The notes under the pieces: generated by a model
Databases searched by the model: none
What the model was told of the DNA's origin: nothing
Seen by the model: the letters and a program-made list of their open reading frames with translations, nothing else
Made by a program: the position numbers and the translations under genes
In this document: positions 42,242 through 51,407 of the stretch, one piece after another
How the letters are laid out: the number at the start of each line of letters is the position of its first letter
Position numbering within the stretch: position 1 is the first letter of the stretch
Origin: UBA1941 sp046329555
Lineage (GTDB): Bacteria > Bacteroidota > Bacteroidia > Chitinophagales > LD1
Direction: 5' to 3'
Assembly: GCA_046329555.1 (NCBI GenBank)
Contig: JAXLUK010000001.1
Coordinates: 1,136,217 to 1,200,216, forward strand
Length of the DNA: 64,000 nt

Positions 42242-43726
42242 TTACTGACGAATAACCAAAACATTAAATGTAGCGCCGGATGGCATGGCAGAAAGATCTT
42301 CATTGTAGACGGTCCATGCCGAACCGTTCCAATAAACACCAATCGATTTGTTTAAATAACCGCTGGCAACGCCTCCGGGATTGTAATTATGCGTTACAAT
42401 AATCATATCAGAAGTAGATGGATTGGCATATGACAGCGTGGTAATATGCCCCGAGGTGTTTCCTGCTGTTGCCGTATGTACAAAGGCAGCACGATTGGCA
42501 GCAGTACCTGCCACTTTTAATGCGCCTTCCAGTTGCAGCGAAACACCAGTTGAGCTGGAGTTGGCCAACCGCATCGTTGTACTTCCTGCTCCTGTTGAAA
42601 CCAATTCTGTATTTATGGCATTAGCATAGGTATTGATACCGTAGAAGTTGCGCGCGTTCTGATTGGCTAAACCTGTTACACCAGCGTAAGGGAATAGTGC
42701 ACCGGGAGCCGACGGATAAGATTCACCCTGAATACCATATTGCGCAGAACCTACATACAAACCATTGTTACCTGTGCTGGAAGTCACATACAATTGAGTG
42801 GTAGGATGTGTAGTTCCAATACCAACACGGCCGATACTGTCAATAGTTAGTTTGGGATTAGCCTGGATAGTTAGGTGTAATGAACCTGTGGTGTTTAATC
42901 CGTTAGTTCCAAAGTCAACATCTTCTGCCTTACCGGCATAAGAACCCCAATAACCGCGGTATGCGTTATTCTCTTTAAATAAAGAATACATGTTGGCAGA
43001 CCCGTTTACCGATAGTGGAACTTGAGGCGTACCATTGCCCACGTTAAGCAAACCGTCACCTGTGTTCGTTCCTACCCCCACCAGGGTGCCGTTATCAAAA
43101 ATTTGTGAATTACCACCAGCCGTTGCACTGGTAAATTTCACCACATAATTCGTTGTTCCGCTTAATGTGCCACTTCCACCAGGGCCTGTGGGTCCTACAG
43201 CACCCGTAGCGCCTGTTGCTCCCGGTGCACCGGCTGCTCCAGCAGGACCTGTTGCACCAATGGCACCAGCAGGGCCTACCGGACCAGTTGGACCAACCGG
43301 ACCGGTTGCTCCGCCACCGCCATTAGCAGCATATAATGCATAAGGTACGCTAAGCAATTGCGCCGCGCCCATACTGGTGAATGATGACCCTCCGGCAGGA
43401 TCAATTTCAACCTGTAAAAATTTTGAACCACTTCCCCAGTTGATCGTAGGAAAACTAGCCGCACCTACCTGTGTACCAGTTCCTACAGCATGCGTTACTA
43501 AACCCAAGCTGTTAGTGGTTAAACTTTTTGTTTCCTGATACACCGTGGTGCCGGTTGCCGTACCATCGTGTATCGTAAACCGCATGTTGACGTTCTGATT
43601 GCCGATAATGGTTCCCGAACTGTTTCTAACCACGGTTTGATAATTAAACCCTTGCGGGGCCTGAGCGAATACAGCCATCGTGAAGCAACTGGCAATCAGG
43701 ATGGCTAACATTGTTTTCCGTTTCAT
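42242..43726 (-). CDS. Collagen-like repeat surface protein
   Basis: 494 residues from ATG 43726 (a second ATG at 43735 is possible). A signal peptide (MLAILIASCFTMAVFAQ) is followed by APQGFNYQTVVRNSSGTIIG and NVNMRFTIHDG, a common N-terminal module of Bacteroidota secreted proteins. A collagen-like run of about 15 G-X-Y triplets (GPTGPVGPAGAIGATGPAG and on) then precedes a beta-rich body with tail-fibre-like segments (GRVGIGTTHPTTQLYVTS). Collagen-like runs usually form trimeric stalks. There is no T9SS C-terminal domain that I can see, so the export route is unclear. The promoter at 43760-43790 is good. Confidence 0.85.
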   Translation of the reverse strand: MKRKTMLAILIASCFTMAVFAQAPQGFNYQTVVRNSSGTIIGNQNVNMRFTIHDGTATGTTVYQETKSLTTNSLGLVTHAVGTGTQVGAASFPTINWGSGSKFLQVEIDPAGGSSFTSMGAAQLLSVPYALYAANGGGGATGPVGPTGPVGPAGAIGATGPAGAAGAPGATGATGAVGPTGPGGSGTLSGTTNYVVKFTSATAGGNSQIFDNGTLVGVGTNTGDGLLNVGNGTPQVPLSVNGSANMYSLFKENNAYRGYWGSYAGKAEDVDFGTNGLNTTGSLHLTIQANPKLTIDSIGRVGIGTTHPTTQLYVTSSTGNNGLYVGSAQYGIQGESYPSAPGALFPYAGVTGLANQNARNFYGINTYANAINTELVSTGAGSTTMRLANSSSTGVSLQLEGALKVAGTAANRAAFVHTATAGNTSGHITTLSYANPSTSDMIIVTHNYNPGGVASGYLNKSIGVYWNGSAWTVYNEDLSAMPSGATFNVLVIRQ

Positions 43727-43759
43727 AGTTTCCATTTTTGTTTTTGTTAATTGATGACC

Positions 43760-43790
43760 CAAAAGTACCGGCCCACCACCCCCCTATCAA
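43760..43790 (-). promoter_or_regulatory. Bacteroidota-type promoter for the collagen-like gene
   Basis: On the minus strand TTG (plus 43788-43790) and TACTTTTG (plus 43760-43767) are separated by 20 bases; the -7 box is an exact TAnnTTTG. The leader before ATG 43726 would be about 30 bases. Confidence 0.65.
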
Positions 43791-43869
43791 TTCAACTTTT
43801 TTGATAAATTTAAATTCGACAGTGCACTTTATTGATATTAAACCTTGATTTTCAAATATTTACAATTCC

Positions 43870-45378
43870 ATGGGATTAACTGAACAAATCCTTGAACACC
43901 TACACCCGCGCGAGTACACTGCGCTGGAGAAAAGACTTACTTCCACTGACTCCCAAGCCGGGAAGTGGTTGAGCTTGTATACGGAGTTCGCCCATGACGA
44001 AGAGAAGCTGGAAGCGCGTTTTAAGCGGGCCGTACCCAAGGGAAATATGTCTGTGGTGAAAAATGCCGTGCAACATGCTGCATTAAATGAAGTGGTTCGG
44101 GCCAGTTTAGACCATCATCCGGCTGCACAGGTAGAGCTGTTGATTTTACAGTTGCGTGAATTTTCTAACCGCACTGCCGTAACCGTTGTCCAGAAGTTAT
44201 TGGCGAAAGCGCTTGAAATTGCGGAGGAATATGAGCTACTCACACAATGGTCGGAATTGGTGGATTATGAGATCTACTTCGGCGAATTGCATCACCTGCA
44301 CACCTATGAAGTATTTCAGCAAAAGCTGAAACAACATGAATTGCTGTTAGAAAAAATGAGCAATCATCAGCAATACCGTCAGTTAGAGTTCAGGCAAATG
44401 CGGCTCACCAATGCTAACTATATGCTTCGAACGGAAGAAGCTAAAGCGGAATGGAAAGCCATAGCAGACAATCCCTTGCTGCAATCCCCGGAGCGCGCCC
44501 GCAGTGTGAGTGCTTTATTGGAGTATCACATCCTACGCGCGCATTGCTTTTTCATCTTTCTGGAATATGAAAAACAGGCGCAGGAAGCCCTGGCCATTAT
44601 TGCGCTGTTTGAAAAGCACCCCTTTCTTACAACGTACCGCAATATGCACCTGCTTTGGGCCTATACACAGCTGGCGCACGTTGGCTATTATTTGAAGCGA
44701 AACGATTGGCTGGAAATGGCATTACACCAGTTGAAACTTGTACCTAAAAAGTCGGTTTTGGAAGAAGTAGCTGCGTTCACTTATGATGCGCACTATTCTA
44801 TGGCGTATTCAGATTTAAAAGGCTTTCAGGATGAAATGAAAAAGGCTGCCCTGCTTGCAGCGGAAGGTTTGGTGAAGTGGAATGATAAAATTAAGCGCGA
44901 TGCCAGAGTTGCCCTATTAGGTTCATGTGTGAGCGCACTAGTAGAAGTGGGTGAATATGAAAAAGCGTTGGATCTTATCAGAGAGCATCACGACTTCTTA
45001 CACCTATCAAACCGGTTAGATTCAAAAGTAATTATTCAGTTTTTTGAATTGATTGCACAAATAGAAACCGGTAATGAGTTAGTAGTGAATGAGACATTAC
45101 AAAATTTCAATCGGTTCTTGCTGCGAAATCAATTTAAAAGTGAATTTGAACAGCGCATGATGCGCTTTTTGAAAATCATTTCATCAGGCAGCCCGGAAAT
45201 GAAGGAAGAGTTGGCGCTATTGCAACAACAACTGAAAGATATTCCCAAAGAAGCGCTGTTAAGTCAGCATCCTATTTTATGGCAGATTATTTTGCACATG
45301 GCGGAAAGCCGTATCGCCGGCTTGCGCTATCATGAGTATATGGCGGGCTTAAAGCAAGCCGCTATAAACACCCATTAA
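43870..45378 (+). CDS. All-helical TPR-like protein of unknown function
   Basis: 502 residues, almost wholly alpha-helical, with no signal peptide or membrane segment. The first 110 residues form a helical head (EQILEHLHPREYTALEKRL, then HPAAQVELLILQLREFS). The rest looks like irregular TPR/SEL-type hairpins (EYEKQAQEALAIIALFEKHP, EKALDLIREHHDFLHL). I do not recognise it. It is transcribed divergently from the collagen-like gene and converges with a glycosyltransferase, overlapping its 3' end by 30 bases. It is probably a cytoplasmic scaffold; no function should be assumed. Confidence 0.75.
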   Translation: MGLTEQILEHLHPREYTALEKRLTSTDSQAGKWLSLYTEFAHDEEKLEARFKRAVPKGNMSVVKNAVQHAALNEVVRASLDHHPAAQVELLILQLREFSNRTAVTVVQKLLAKALEIAEEYELLTQWSELVDYEIYFGELHHLHTYEVFQQKLKQHELLLEKMSNHQQYRQLEFRQMRLTNANYMLRTEEAKAEWKAIADNPLLQSPERARSVSALLEYHILRAHCFFIFLEYEKQAQEALAIIALFEKHPFLTTYRNMHLLWAYTQLAHVGYYLKRNDWLEMALHQLKLVPKKSVLEEVAAFTYDAHYSMAYSDLKGFQDEMKKAALLAAEGLVKWNDKIKRDARVALLGSCVSALVEVGEYEKALDLIREHHDFLHLSNRLDSKVIIQFFELIAQIETGNELVVNETLQNFNRFLLRNQFKSEFEQRMMRFLKIISSGSPEMKEELALLQQQLKDIPKEALLSQHPILWQIILHMAESRIAGLRYHEYMAGLKQAAINTH

Positions 45379-46431
45379 TGCGGTAGCTGACTGCTCAGGG
45401 GTAAACTGGGCTGCACGTTGTATGGCACGATCTTTCAATAATCGCTTGTCTTCATTCAATAACCTCCGGATAACGCAAAGCATATCGACTTCATCTTCCG
45501 GATTAAAATATACGGCAGCCGCGCCAGCAATTTCCTGAAAACAACCGATGGCAGAAGCGGCAACCGGCGCTCCTGATGCCAGCGCTTCCAATACAGGAAT
45601 ACCGAAACCTTCAAACAACGATGGCGCAATCACTGCCGCCGCATTTCTATTACACCACCACAACTCATGATTGGTTGCCGAACGCACATGAATACGATTA
45701 CTGTAGGAAGAATTTTTAGCCGCACGAGCTACCGCCGTCGATTCATTTCCGCCTCGCCCGATTAACACCAGGTGAAGTTCTTCCTCTTTGGCCAACTGCT
45801 CAAAAACACGGATTAACCGCAGTTGATTTTTTCTGGAGAAAAAGCTGCCGGTACACAACAAATATCGATCGGGTAACCACATGGGACATTCACCTGGCGC
45901 CTCGCCAAAAAACATGGAATCACAGCTTTGATAGATTACCTTGATTTTCGATTCAGGCAGACCATAGAAAGAAATCAGATCGTTCTTTGTTTCCTCACTG
46001 GTAGCGATAATCATATCGGCATGTTGGCAAGCCCATTGCGTTTTCGCCTCATAAATTTTTCGATCAAAAAAGGGATACTGCTGGCGATGTTTTAAAAAAA
46101 TTAAATCGTGAATGGTTACCACACGTTTTGCTTTATTAGAGGAAAACACCGGGATCTCATTACTTAATCCGTGAAAAATATCCGCATCCGAATCAACAGC
46201 CATCATCATTGAGCGCCATAGTCCAGATGCCAGCTTCCAACCGCTATTTGGATAATGAACATCAAAACTGTTGGCAAATGATTGGTACGGCTCACGGGCA
46301 TGTACTGAGGACCATAATTCAAGACTTACTTCCGGGAAAAATGTTCTTAATCCAGTTAACAAATTCCGGCTGTAATTGCCCAGCCCGCTGGAATTTACCA
46401 AAGCCCGTTTAGCGTCAAAAGCAATTTTCAC
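45349..46431 (-). CDS. Family 4 glycosyltransferase
   Basis: 360 residues from GTG 46431. An ATG-started frame reaches back to 46536 but overlaps the upstream gene, and only from VKIAFDAKRALVNSSGLGNY, then NLLTGL, does the family N-terminus begin. GT-B fold: the C-terminal half has YLLCTGSFFSRKNQLRLI and the donor-site EX7E motif in APSLFEGFGIPVLEALASG. It transfers a sugar from an activated donor onto a growing glycan or lipid. It is last in the run O-antigen ligase, GT2, GT4, so lipopolysaccharide or O-antigen assembly is likely. It overlaps the convergent helical-protein gene by 30 bases. Confidence 0.88.
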   Translation of the reverse strand: MKIAFDAKRALVNSSGLGNYSRNLLTGLRTFFPEVSLELWSSVHAREPYQSFANSFDVHYPNSGWKLASGLWRSMMMAVDSDADIFHGLSNEIPVFSSNKAKRVVTIHDLIFLKHRQQYPFFDRKIYEAKTQWACQHADMIIATSEETKNDLISFYGLPESKIKVIYQSCDSMFFGEAPGECPMWLPDRYLLCTGSFFSRKNQLRLIRVFEQLAKEEELHLVLIGRGGNESTAVARAAKNSSYSNRIHVRSATNHELWWCNRNAAAVIAPSLFEGFGIPVLEALASGAPVAASAIGCFQEIAGAAAVYFNPEDEVDMLCVIRRLLNEDKRLLKDRAIQRAAQFTPEQSATALMGVYSGLL

Positions 46432-46463
46432 TTGATAAAAGTAAGAAGTTAATGCTGCCAGGG

Positions 46464-47219
46464 CTAAGCTGGTGGCCACAAGGCCCATCGATATTTTAAA
46501 AATGTTTCGCGGGCACGCTCGCGCGAAATCACCCACCCCAGTTTCCCATCAACAAAACCCCGTTGCATGAAAAAACTTCGGAACCCTTTCCATACTGGAT
46601 TCACCATCATCTTCCAAAATAAAATGAACCGTGATTCGCGTTGAATGGCCTGTGCCCCACGTAGCGCATAGACTTCAGTTCTTTTCTGAATATCTTTTTC
46701 ATCGTCATAACTAAAATGAAGTAAATCGCCCGTAATCAATACCGGCTCGTGATCCTTCGTATCTACGGTTTCATGAACATGGCGCTCGTTCCAGCAACAA
46801 CGACGCTTATCGTACAATCTGATTTTCTTATCCGGATACCAACCGCAAGTAATCACAGCGCGCGCACCAACATAATTTAATCGTTTAAACTGAACGGCCG
46901 CGGGCGCAGTATCATTATTCAAATTTGCTTTGAGCTGAAGTATTGATTTCGCCAGCGTTTCGCTTATTATTTCATCAGCATCAATAGAAAGAATATACGG
47001 ATGCAACGCTAGGGCAGCGCCATCATTTTTTTGCTGGCCATATCCTGCAAAAGCCTGTTGATGAACAATAGCACCTGCACTACGCGCAATAGCAACTGTT
47101 TCATCAGAAGAAAACGAATCGATGACCACCACTTCATCTACTACAGGTCGCACAGAAGCAATACAGGGCGCGATACGCGCCGCTTCGTTATGCGTTATGA
47201 TGACAGCAGAAATGGTCAT
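46464..47219 (-). CDS. Family 2 glycosyltransferase (LPS core type)
   Basis: 251 residues from ATG 47219, which overlaps the O-antigen ligase stop by four bases (ATGA). GT-A fold: ISAVIITHNEAARIAPC at the start, VVIDSFSSDETVAIARS, and the DXD-like SIDADEII that binds the metal-nucleotide. WNERHVHETV and GDLLHFSYDDEKDI in the second half are typical of the WaaE/KdtX-like subgroup that adds a sugar to the LPS inner core. The exact acceptor is unknown. It sits in a three-gene glycan cluster on the minus strand. Confidence 0.9.
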   Translation of the reverse strand: MTISAVIITHNEAARIAPCIASVRPVVDEVVVIDSFSSDETVAIARSAGAIVHQQAFAGYGQQKNDGAALALHPYILSIDADEIISETLAKSILQLKANLNNDTAPAAVQFKRLNYVGARAVITCGWYPDKKIRLYDKRRCCWNERHVHETVDTKDHEPVLITGDLLHFSYDDEKDIQKRTEVYALRGAQAIQRESRFILFWKMMVNPVWKGFRSFFMQRGFVDGKLGWVISRERARETFLKYRWALWPPA

Positions 47220-48427
47220 TGCCGATACGACATAAAAAGTGAAAGAAACGACAAGTAAAAAATACTGCCCACTTGTTCGTGTAAGGGATATTCTGTGAAG
47301 AAGGCGGTAAAGAAAATTACAAACAAACTCCAGAGCAACCATCCCTTTTGACGGTTAATCCAGAATGGCGCCAGAAATGAAAAGCAAAATCCCAGGAAGC
47401 CAAAAATTCCAGTAGCAGCAAACATCCACAGGAATTCATTGTGGGGCATTTTCAAATCTTCCAACGGTGTATCAGGATAAGCTATTCTGCCTACGCGCTG
47501 CGATTCCTGTAACATATCACCTGCACCTACTCCCGTCCAAAAATTTTCACGAATCAACTGCGCACCTGCTTTCCAACTAGCCAGTCGCATCGCATCGGAA
47601 TTTCCTTCTATATGGCCGACATTAAATTGTTGCAAGTCATACTTCATAAAGTCAATTCTAAAACGCACCGGTTCAAAGGTGTAATAAGCCAATACAGGGG
47701 TAATTACCAAACAAGTAATCAAAGCCCAGCCCATACGCCAGTTCCCATTCCTGAACAAAGTGGCTAAAATGGCTACTAATGTGCAAGCATACAACGCCAA
47801 CCAACCGCTTCGCGAAGCTAATACATGCACCGCAACAACAAACAACAGCAGCGGTAACGCATAAAATCTGCGCCATGGTGAAGTTTCTTGCTGAAACAAC
47901 CACCAACAGCAACAGGCTGCAAACACCAACAATAAATTATAGCGGATATGAGAAAACGGCACCGGAATAGCCTGACCTAACAAAAGAGACGCATTCCATT
48001 CTTTGTAATGCCACCAATACAACACTAGTACTACCAGCACGCTGATGGCCATGATGGCTACAAAAAATTGTAACAACCGTTCCAATAATTTCTTCGGAAA
48101 ATTAAAGGCCGCACTGCACAACGGAAACGCCACAAAAACAGACGCAATGCGCATCCAATTCAGCCATGCGCTGCGGTCTGATGAATTCCATCCGGAAATC
48201 AACAACACCACAAACAGCAGCATCACCGCCTGCCGGTCGCGACTAACCAAAAACTGTTGCCACGTTTGTTTCCATGGATAAAGCAATACCGCCTGCAACA
48301 CCAGCGCTATCACACCAATACTCATGAATGCCCGTGAAATATTAAAACCAATGAAGATGGCAGCGTATGCCGCTACGAGCAACGCATCACGTTGGCGCGA
48401 AGTAGAATTTATCAACGCTTTCTCCAT
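47216..48427 (-). CDS. O-antigen ligase family membrane protein
   Basis: 403 residues with about ten membrane segments. The Wzy_C-type signature is present: HVLASRSGWLALY in the middle, a large periplasmic loop (residues about 260-310) rich in charged residues, then PHNEFLWMFAATGIFGF. Members ligate O-antigen to lipid A-core or polymerise glycans; which applies here is unclear. The N-terminus ME-KALINSTSRQR is cytoplasmic. It is first in the glycan cluster and divergent from meaB; the two genes' 5' ends lie very close or overlap. Confidence 0.85.
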   Translation of the reverse strand: MEKALINSTSRQRDALLVAAYAAIFIGFNISRAFMSIGVIALVLQAVLLYPWKQTWQQFLVSRDRQAVMLLFVVLLISGWNSSDRSAWLNWMRIASVFVAFPLCSAAFNFPKKLLERLLQFFVAIMAISVLVVLVLYWWHYKEWNASLLLGQAIPVPFSHIRYNLLLVFAACCCWWLFQQETSPWRRFYALPLLLFVVAVHVLASRSGWLALYACTLVAILATLFRNGNWRMGWALITCLVITPVLAYYTFEPVRFRIDFMKYDLQQFNVGHIEGNSDAMRLASWKAGAQLIRENFWTGVGAGDMLQESQRVGRIAYPDTPLEDLKMPHNEFLWMFAATGIFGFLGFCFSFLAPFWINRQKGWLLWSLFVIFFTAFFTEYPLHEQVGSIFYLSFLSLFMSYRQ

Positions 48428-48467
48428 TCAATTAGCGAATAACACTATTTTCACAAGGAAAAATTCA

Positions 48468-49340
48468 ATTCTGTCACAAAATAATTTCGCCGCATTTAAA
48501 GTTTTAGCCCGGCATATTTCACTAGTTGAAAATCAGGTGCCGGAAGCAGCTGCGCTCATGGAGCAACTGCGCCCCCTACCCATTCCGGTGGTGGGGTTCA
48601 CTGGTCCGCCGGGCGCCGGGAAAAGCACGCTGTTAAACGCCTTGTTGGGCTTTTTATTGGAACAAAATAAGCGCGTGGCGCTGTTATTGGTAGATCCGTC
48701 TTCGCCCTTCAATTTTGGCGCCTTGCTAGGCGACCGTTTACGAATGAGTCACTATTTCACGCATCCGAATGTGTTTATTCGTTCTGTGGCCACGCGTGGC
48801 TCGTTAGGTGGATTAAGCGATACTATTTTGGAAGTAACGGAAGTACTGCGCACCTTCCCGTTTGATGTGGTGTTTATTGAAACCGTTGGTGTTGGTCAAA
48901 GCGAAGTAGAAATTGCAGGATTAGCTGATGTTACCGTGGTAACCCTGGTGCCGGAAGCCGGCGATGCCGTCCAAGCCATGAAAGCGGGACTGATGGAGAT
49001 TGCCGATATTTTTGTGATTAACAAAGCTGATCGTCAGGGTGCGGAAGCTATGGCGCACGCACTGGAACTGCAGCTACATCTCAACAACCGCGACGTTCCC
49101 GTCTTGCGCACTACAGCAGTGGAAAGTGTTGGTATACCGGCCTTATGGACCGCCATCACCAACCGGTTTCAAGCGCCGCGATCGGAACGACAACTGCATT
49201 TACTCACTGAAAAATGTTTGCGGTTGATTCAGAAAAAAAGAATGCAGGATATCGATATCCGGCAGCTACGGCAGCAATTAGCTGCAGCAGCAACGCAAAC
49301 TGATTTCTCCATCTTTAGATTCATCAAGCAACTGGTATGA
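48468..49340 (+). CDS. meaB: MeaB/ArgK-type GTPase (methylmalonyl-CoA mutase chaperone)
   Basis: About 290 residues. MeaB guards and reloads adenosylcobalamin-dependent methylmalonyl-CoA mutase. Motifs: Walker A GFTGPPGAGKSTLLNAL, VDPSSPFNFGALLGDRLRM, FIETVGVGQSEVEIAGLAD, and NKAD. The start is a problem: the family begins about ten residues before KVLARHISLVEN, but no ATG, GTG or TTG lies in frame there. Only ATT (48468) or CTG (48471) follow an AAGGAA ribosome site; in-frame ATGs at 48324, 48351 and 48357 lie inside the divergent ligase gene. I placed the start at 48468 provisionally. An esterase gene overlaps its stop (ATGA). No mutase gene is in the window. Confidence 0.88.
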   Translation: MLSQNNFAAFKVLARHISLVENQVPEAAALMEQLRPLPIPVVGFTGPPGAGKSTLLNALLGFLLEQNKRVALLLVDPSSPFNFGALLGDRLRMSHYFTHPNVFIRSVATRGSLGGLSDTILEVTEVLRTFPFDVVFIETVGVGQSEVEIAGLADVTVVTLVPEAGDAVQAMKAGLMEIADIFVINKADRQGAEAMAHALELQLHLNNRDVPVLRTTAVESVGIPALWTAITNRFQAPRSERQLHLLTEKCLRLIQKKRMQDIDIRQLRQQLAAAATQTDFSIFRFIKQLV

Positions 49341-50224
49341 TGCCATTATTTTTATTGAAGTGGATTTTGCGCTGGGTAAAAAGCAGGGCGCAATGGCGCA
49401 ATATTCCAAGAACACGTAAAGGCTTTGATAAAGCTACCCGATGGAATCACCCACATCCCGATTGTGCCAGGAAGCAGGAAGTGATAGCCGGTGTTCCCGC
49501 CGAATGGATTATTCCGCCTGACGCGCCGGAAGGAAAAGTGCTGTTGTATTTACATGGCGGTGGTTATAATGCCGGAACCATCCGCAATTATCATGGATTT
49601 GTTTCGCGAATCGCGCTTGCGGCTAATCGCACTACCCTTTTAATTGAATACCGTTTAGCGCCTGAACATCCGCATCCTGCGGCATTAGAAGATGCCGTAG
49701 CGGTTTACCAGGAGTTACTTTTGCGCGGCTATACGCCTGCATCTATGGCCATTGGCGGCGATTCTGCCGGCGGCGGTCTTACCATGGCCACTTTGCTTTA
49801 TTTGCGCGATCATCAACACGAGTTACCAGCTTGTGCGTTTTTATTATCACCATGGGCCGATCTCACCCAAAGCGGCGATTCCTTCCATTCAAAAGAAAAA
49901 GCAGAACCCATGCTGATTAATGAAGCCATGGGTGAATGGGCTGCCAATTACGCTGGTACAATGGACCATCGAAACCCTTATATATCGCCACTTTGGGGCG
50001 ATCTGGGCGGATTGTGTCCGATATATATACAAGTAGGTTCTGAAGAAATTTTGTTAGATGATTCCGTTCGGTTAGCATCACGCGCCAGCGAAGCGGGAAC
50101 CATGGTAAGACTGGAAATTTATCCGCGCTTCTTCCATGTTTTTCAAGCTTTTTACCGCTTGCTGCCCACTGCACGAAAAGCCATTAAGAAGTTGGGGGCT
50201 TTTATACAAGCTTTCACCGATTAA
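49337..50224 (+). CDS. Alpha/beta-hydrolase, HSL-type esterase
   Basis: 295 residues. It hydrolyses carboxyl esters. The hormone-sensitive lipase-type features are clear: oxyanion motif HGGGY at 73-77, nucleophile Ser143 in GGDSAGGGL, a later Asp in the GSEEILLDDS region, and His in RFFHVFQAF. The N-terminal cap helices (LLKWILRWVKSRAQW) are hydrophobic and might contact a membrane. The natural ester is unknown. It starts inside the meaB stop (ATGA overlap), so translational coupling is likely, although no functional link is evident. Confidence 0.88.
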   Translation: MMPLFLLKWILRWVKSRAQWRNIPRTRKGFDKATRWNHPHPDCARKQEVIAGVPAEWIIPPDAPEGKVLLYLHGGGYNAGTIRNYHGFVSRIALAANRTTLLIEYRLAPEHPHPAALEDAVAVYQELLLRGYTPASMAIGGDSAGGGLTMATLLYLRDHQHELPACAFLLSPWADLTQSGDSFHSKEKAEPMLINEAMGEWAANYAGTMDHRNPYISPLWGDLGGLCPIYIQVGSEEILLDDSVRLASRASEAGTMVRLEIYPRFFHVFQAFYRLLPTARKAIKKLGAFIQAFTD

Positions 50225-50229
50225 CGCCC

Positions 50230-50259
50230 TTGTTCCTTCATGGCCTTTGGTTACTTTCG
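50230..50259 (+). promoter_or_regulatory. Possible promoter directly before the cystathionine gamma-synthase gene
   Basis: TTG (50230-50232) and TACTTTCG (50252-50259), 19 bases apart, match the local promoter pattern. The ATG at 50264 comes only five bases after the -7 box, so a transcript from here would be leaderless, or the promoter is fortuitous and the gene is read from meaB. Confidence 0.4.
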
Positions 50260-50263
50260 GCAC

Positions 50264-51403
50264 ATGAAATTCGGAACCAAAGCGATTCACGCCGGCGCCG
50301 AGCCGGATCCATCTACAGGCGCTATTATGACGCCCATTTTTCAAACTTCCACTTTTGTGCAGAAAAGTCCCGGACAGCACAAAGGCTTTGCCTACGCAAG
50401 AGGAAAAAATCCAACCCGCCAGGCATTAGAGAAAAATTTGGCGGCATTGGAAGATGCGAAGCACTGCTTGTGCTTTTCATCGGGTATGGGCGCGATGGAT
50501 GCCGTCATTAAATTGTTGCGTCCCGGCGACGAAGTAATTACAGGCGATGATTTGTATGGCGGTTCCTATCGCATGTTTACGAAGGTATTCGCCAATTACG
50601 GCATCAAGTTTCATTTTATTAATATGCATCAGGCCGAAAACATTCGGTCGGTCATCAACGAGAAAACAAAGTTGATTTGGCTGGAAACACCCACCAATCC
50701 TACGATGCAGATTGTTGATATTGCCGCATGCGCTGCCATTGCCCGCGAAAAGAACATCTTGCTGGCAGTGGATAACACCTTCGCTTCGCCATACCTGCAA
50801 AATCCACTGGCATTGGGGGCCCATCTGGTGATGCACTCTGTAACGAAGTATCTTGGCGGCCATAGTGATGTGGTGATGGGTGCGCTGATGATGAATGATG
50901 ATGTTTTGTATAATGACCTCGCTTTCATTCATAATTCCTGCGGCGCAACGCCGGGCCCTATGGATTCATTCTTAGTGATGCGCGGTGTAAAGACCTTGCA
51001 TTTGAGAATGGAGCGGCATTGTTTTAATGGGGAAAAGATTGCCCAATATCTAAAACAACATCCTCGTATTGAAAAAGTATACTGGCCCGGATTTACGGAT
51101 CATCCGAATCACGAAGTGGCCAGGAAGCAGATGCGCGGTTTTGGTGGTATGATTTCTATTGTGCTCAAAGGCGCAGATTTAGAAGAAACTTTCCGTATTG
51201 CCTCCTCATTTGAAGTGTTTTCGCTGGCCGAATCATTAGGCGGCGTAGAGTCGCTTATCAATCATCCGGCCACGATGACGCATGCTTCAATTCCCAAAGC
51301 AGAACGCGAACGTGCAGGTGTGGTTGACAATTTATTGCGACTTTCTGTTGGGGTAGAAGATATTGACGATTTGCTGGAAGATCTGGCGAAAGCACTGAAA
51401 TAA
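50264..51403 (+). CDS. Trans-sulfuration PLP enzyme (cystathionine gamma-synthase/lyase)
   Basis: 379 residues from ATG 50264. Cys/Met metabolism PLP family: QTSTF, ARGKNPTR near the start, SGMGAMDAVI, GDDLYGGSYRM, VDNTFASPYLQNPL, and PLP-binding Lys195 in HSVTKYLGGHSD. SLGGVESLINHPATMTH is the C-terminal substrate region. The subfamily (synthase, beta-lyase or gamma-lyase) cannot be fixed by eye; YARGKNPTR and GGVESL-NHPA-MTH are shared by synthases and lyases. It sits in a plus-strand run after an esterase, 4 bases before rsgA. Confidence 0.9.
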   Translation: MKFGTKAIHAGAEPDPSTGAIMTPIFQTSTFVQKSPGQHKGFAYARGKNPTRQALEKNLAALEDAKHCLCFSSGMGAMDAVIKLLRPGDEVITGDDLYGGSYRMFTKVFANYGIKFHFINMHQAENIRSVINEKTKLIWLETPTNPTMQIVDIAACAAIAREKNILLAVDNTFASPYLQNPLALGAHLVMHSVTKYLGGHSDVVMGALMMNDDVLYNDLAFIHNSCGATPGPMDSFLVMRGVKTLHLRMERHCFNGEKIAQYLKQHPRIEKVYWPGFTDHPNHEVARKQMRGFGGMISIVLKGADLEETFRIASSFEVFSLAESLGGVESLINHPATMTHASIPKAERERAGVVDNLLRLSVGVEDIDDLLEDLAKALK

Positions 51404-51407
51404 CCCG

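Noticed and set aside
43190..43330. Collagen-like run and tail-fibre-like motifs as a sign of a prophage
   Set aside because: No other phage genes are near; the N-terminal module and signal peptide fit a surface protein.
48324..48467. N-terminal extension of meaB to ATG 48324
   Set aside because: It lies inside the divergent ligase gene and precedes the family N-terminus with no conserved sequence; kept only as an alternative start.
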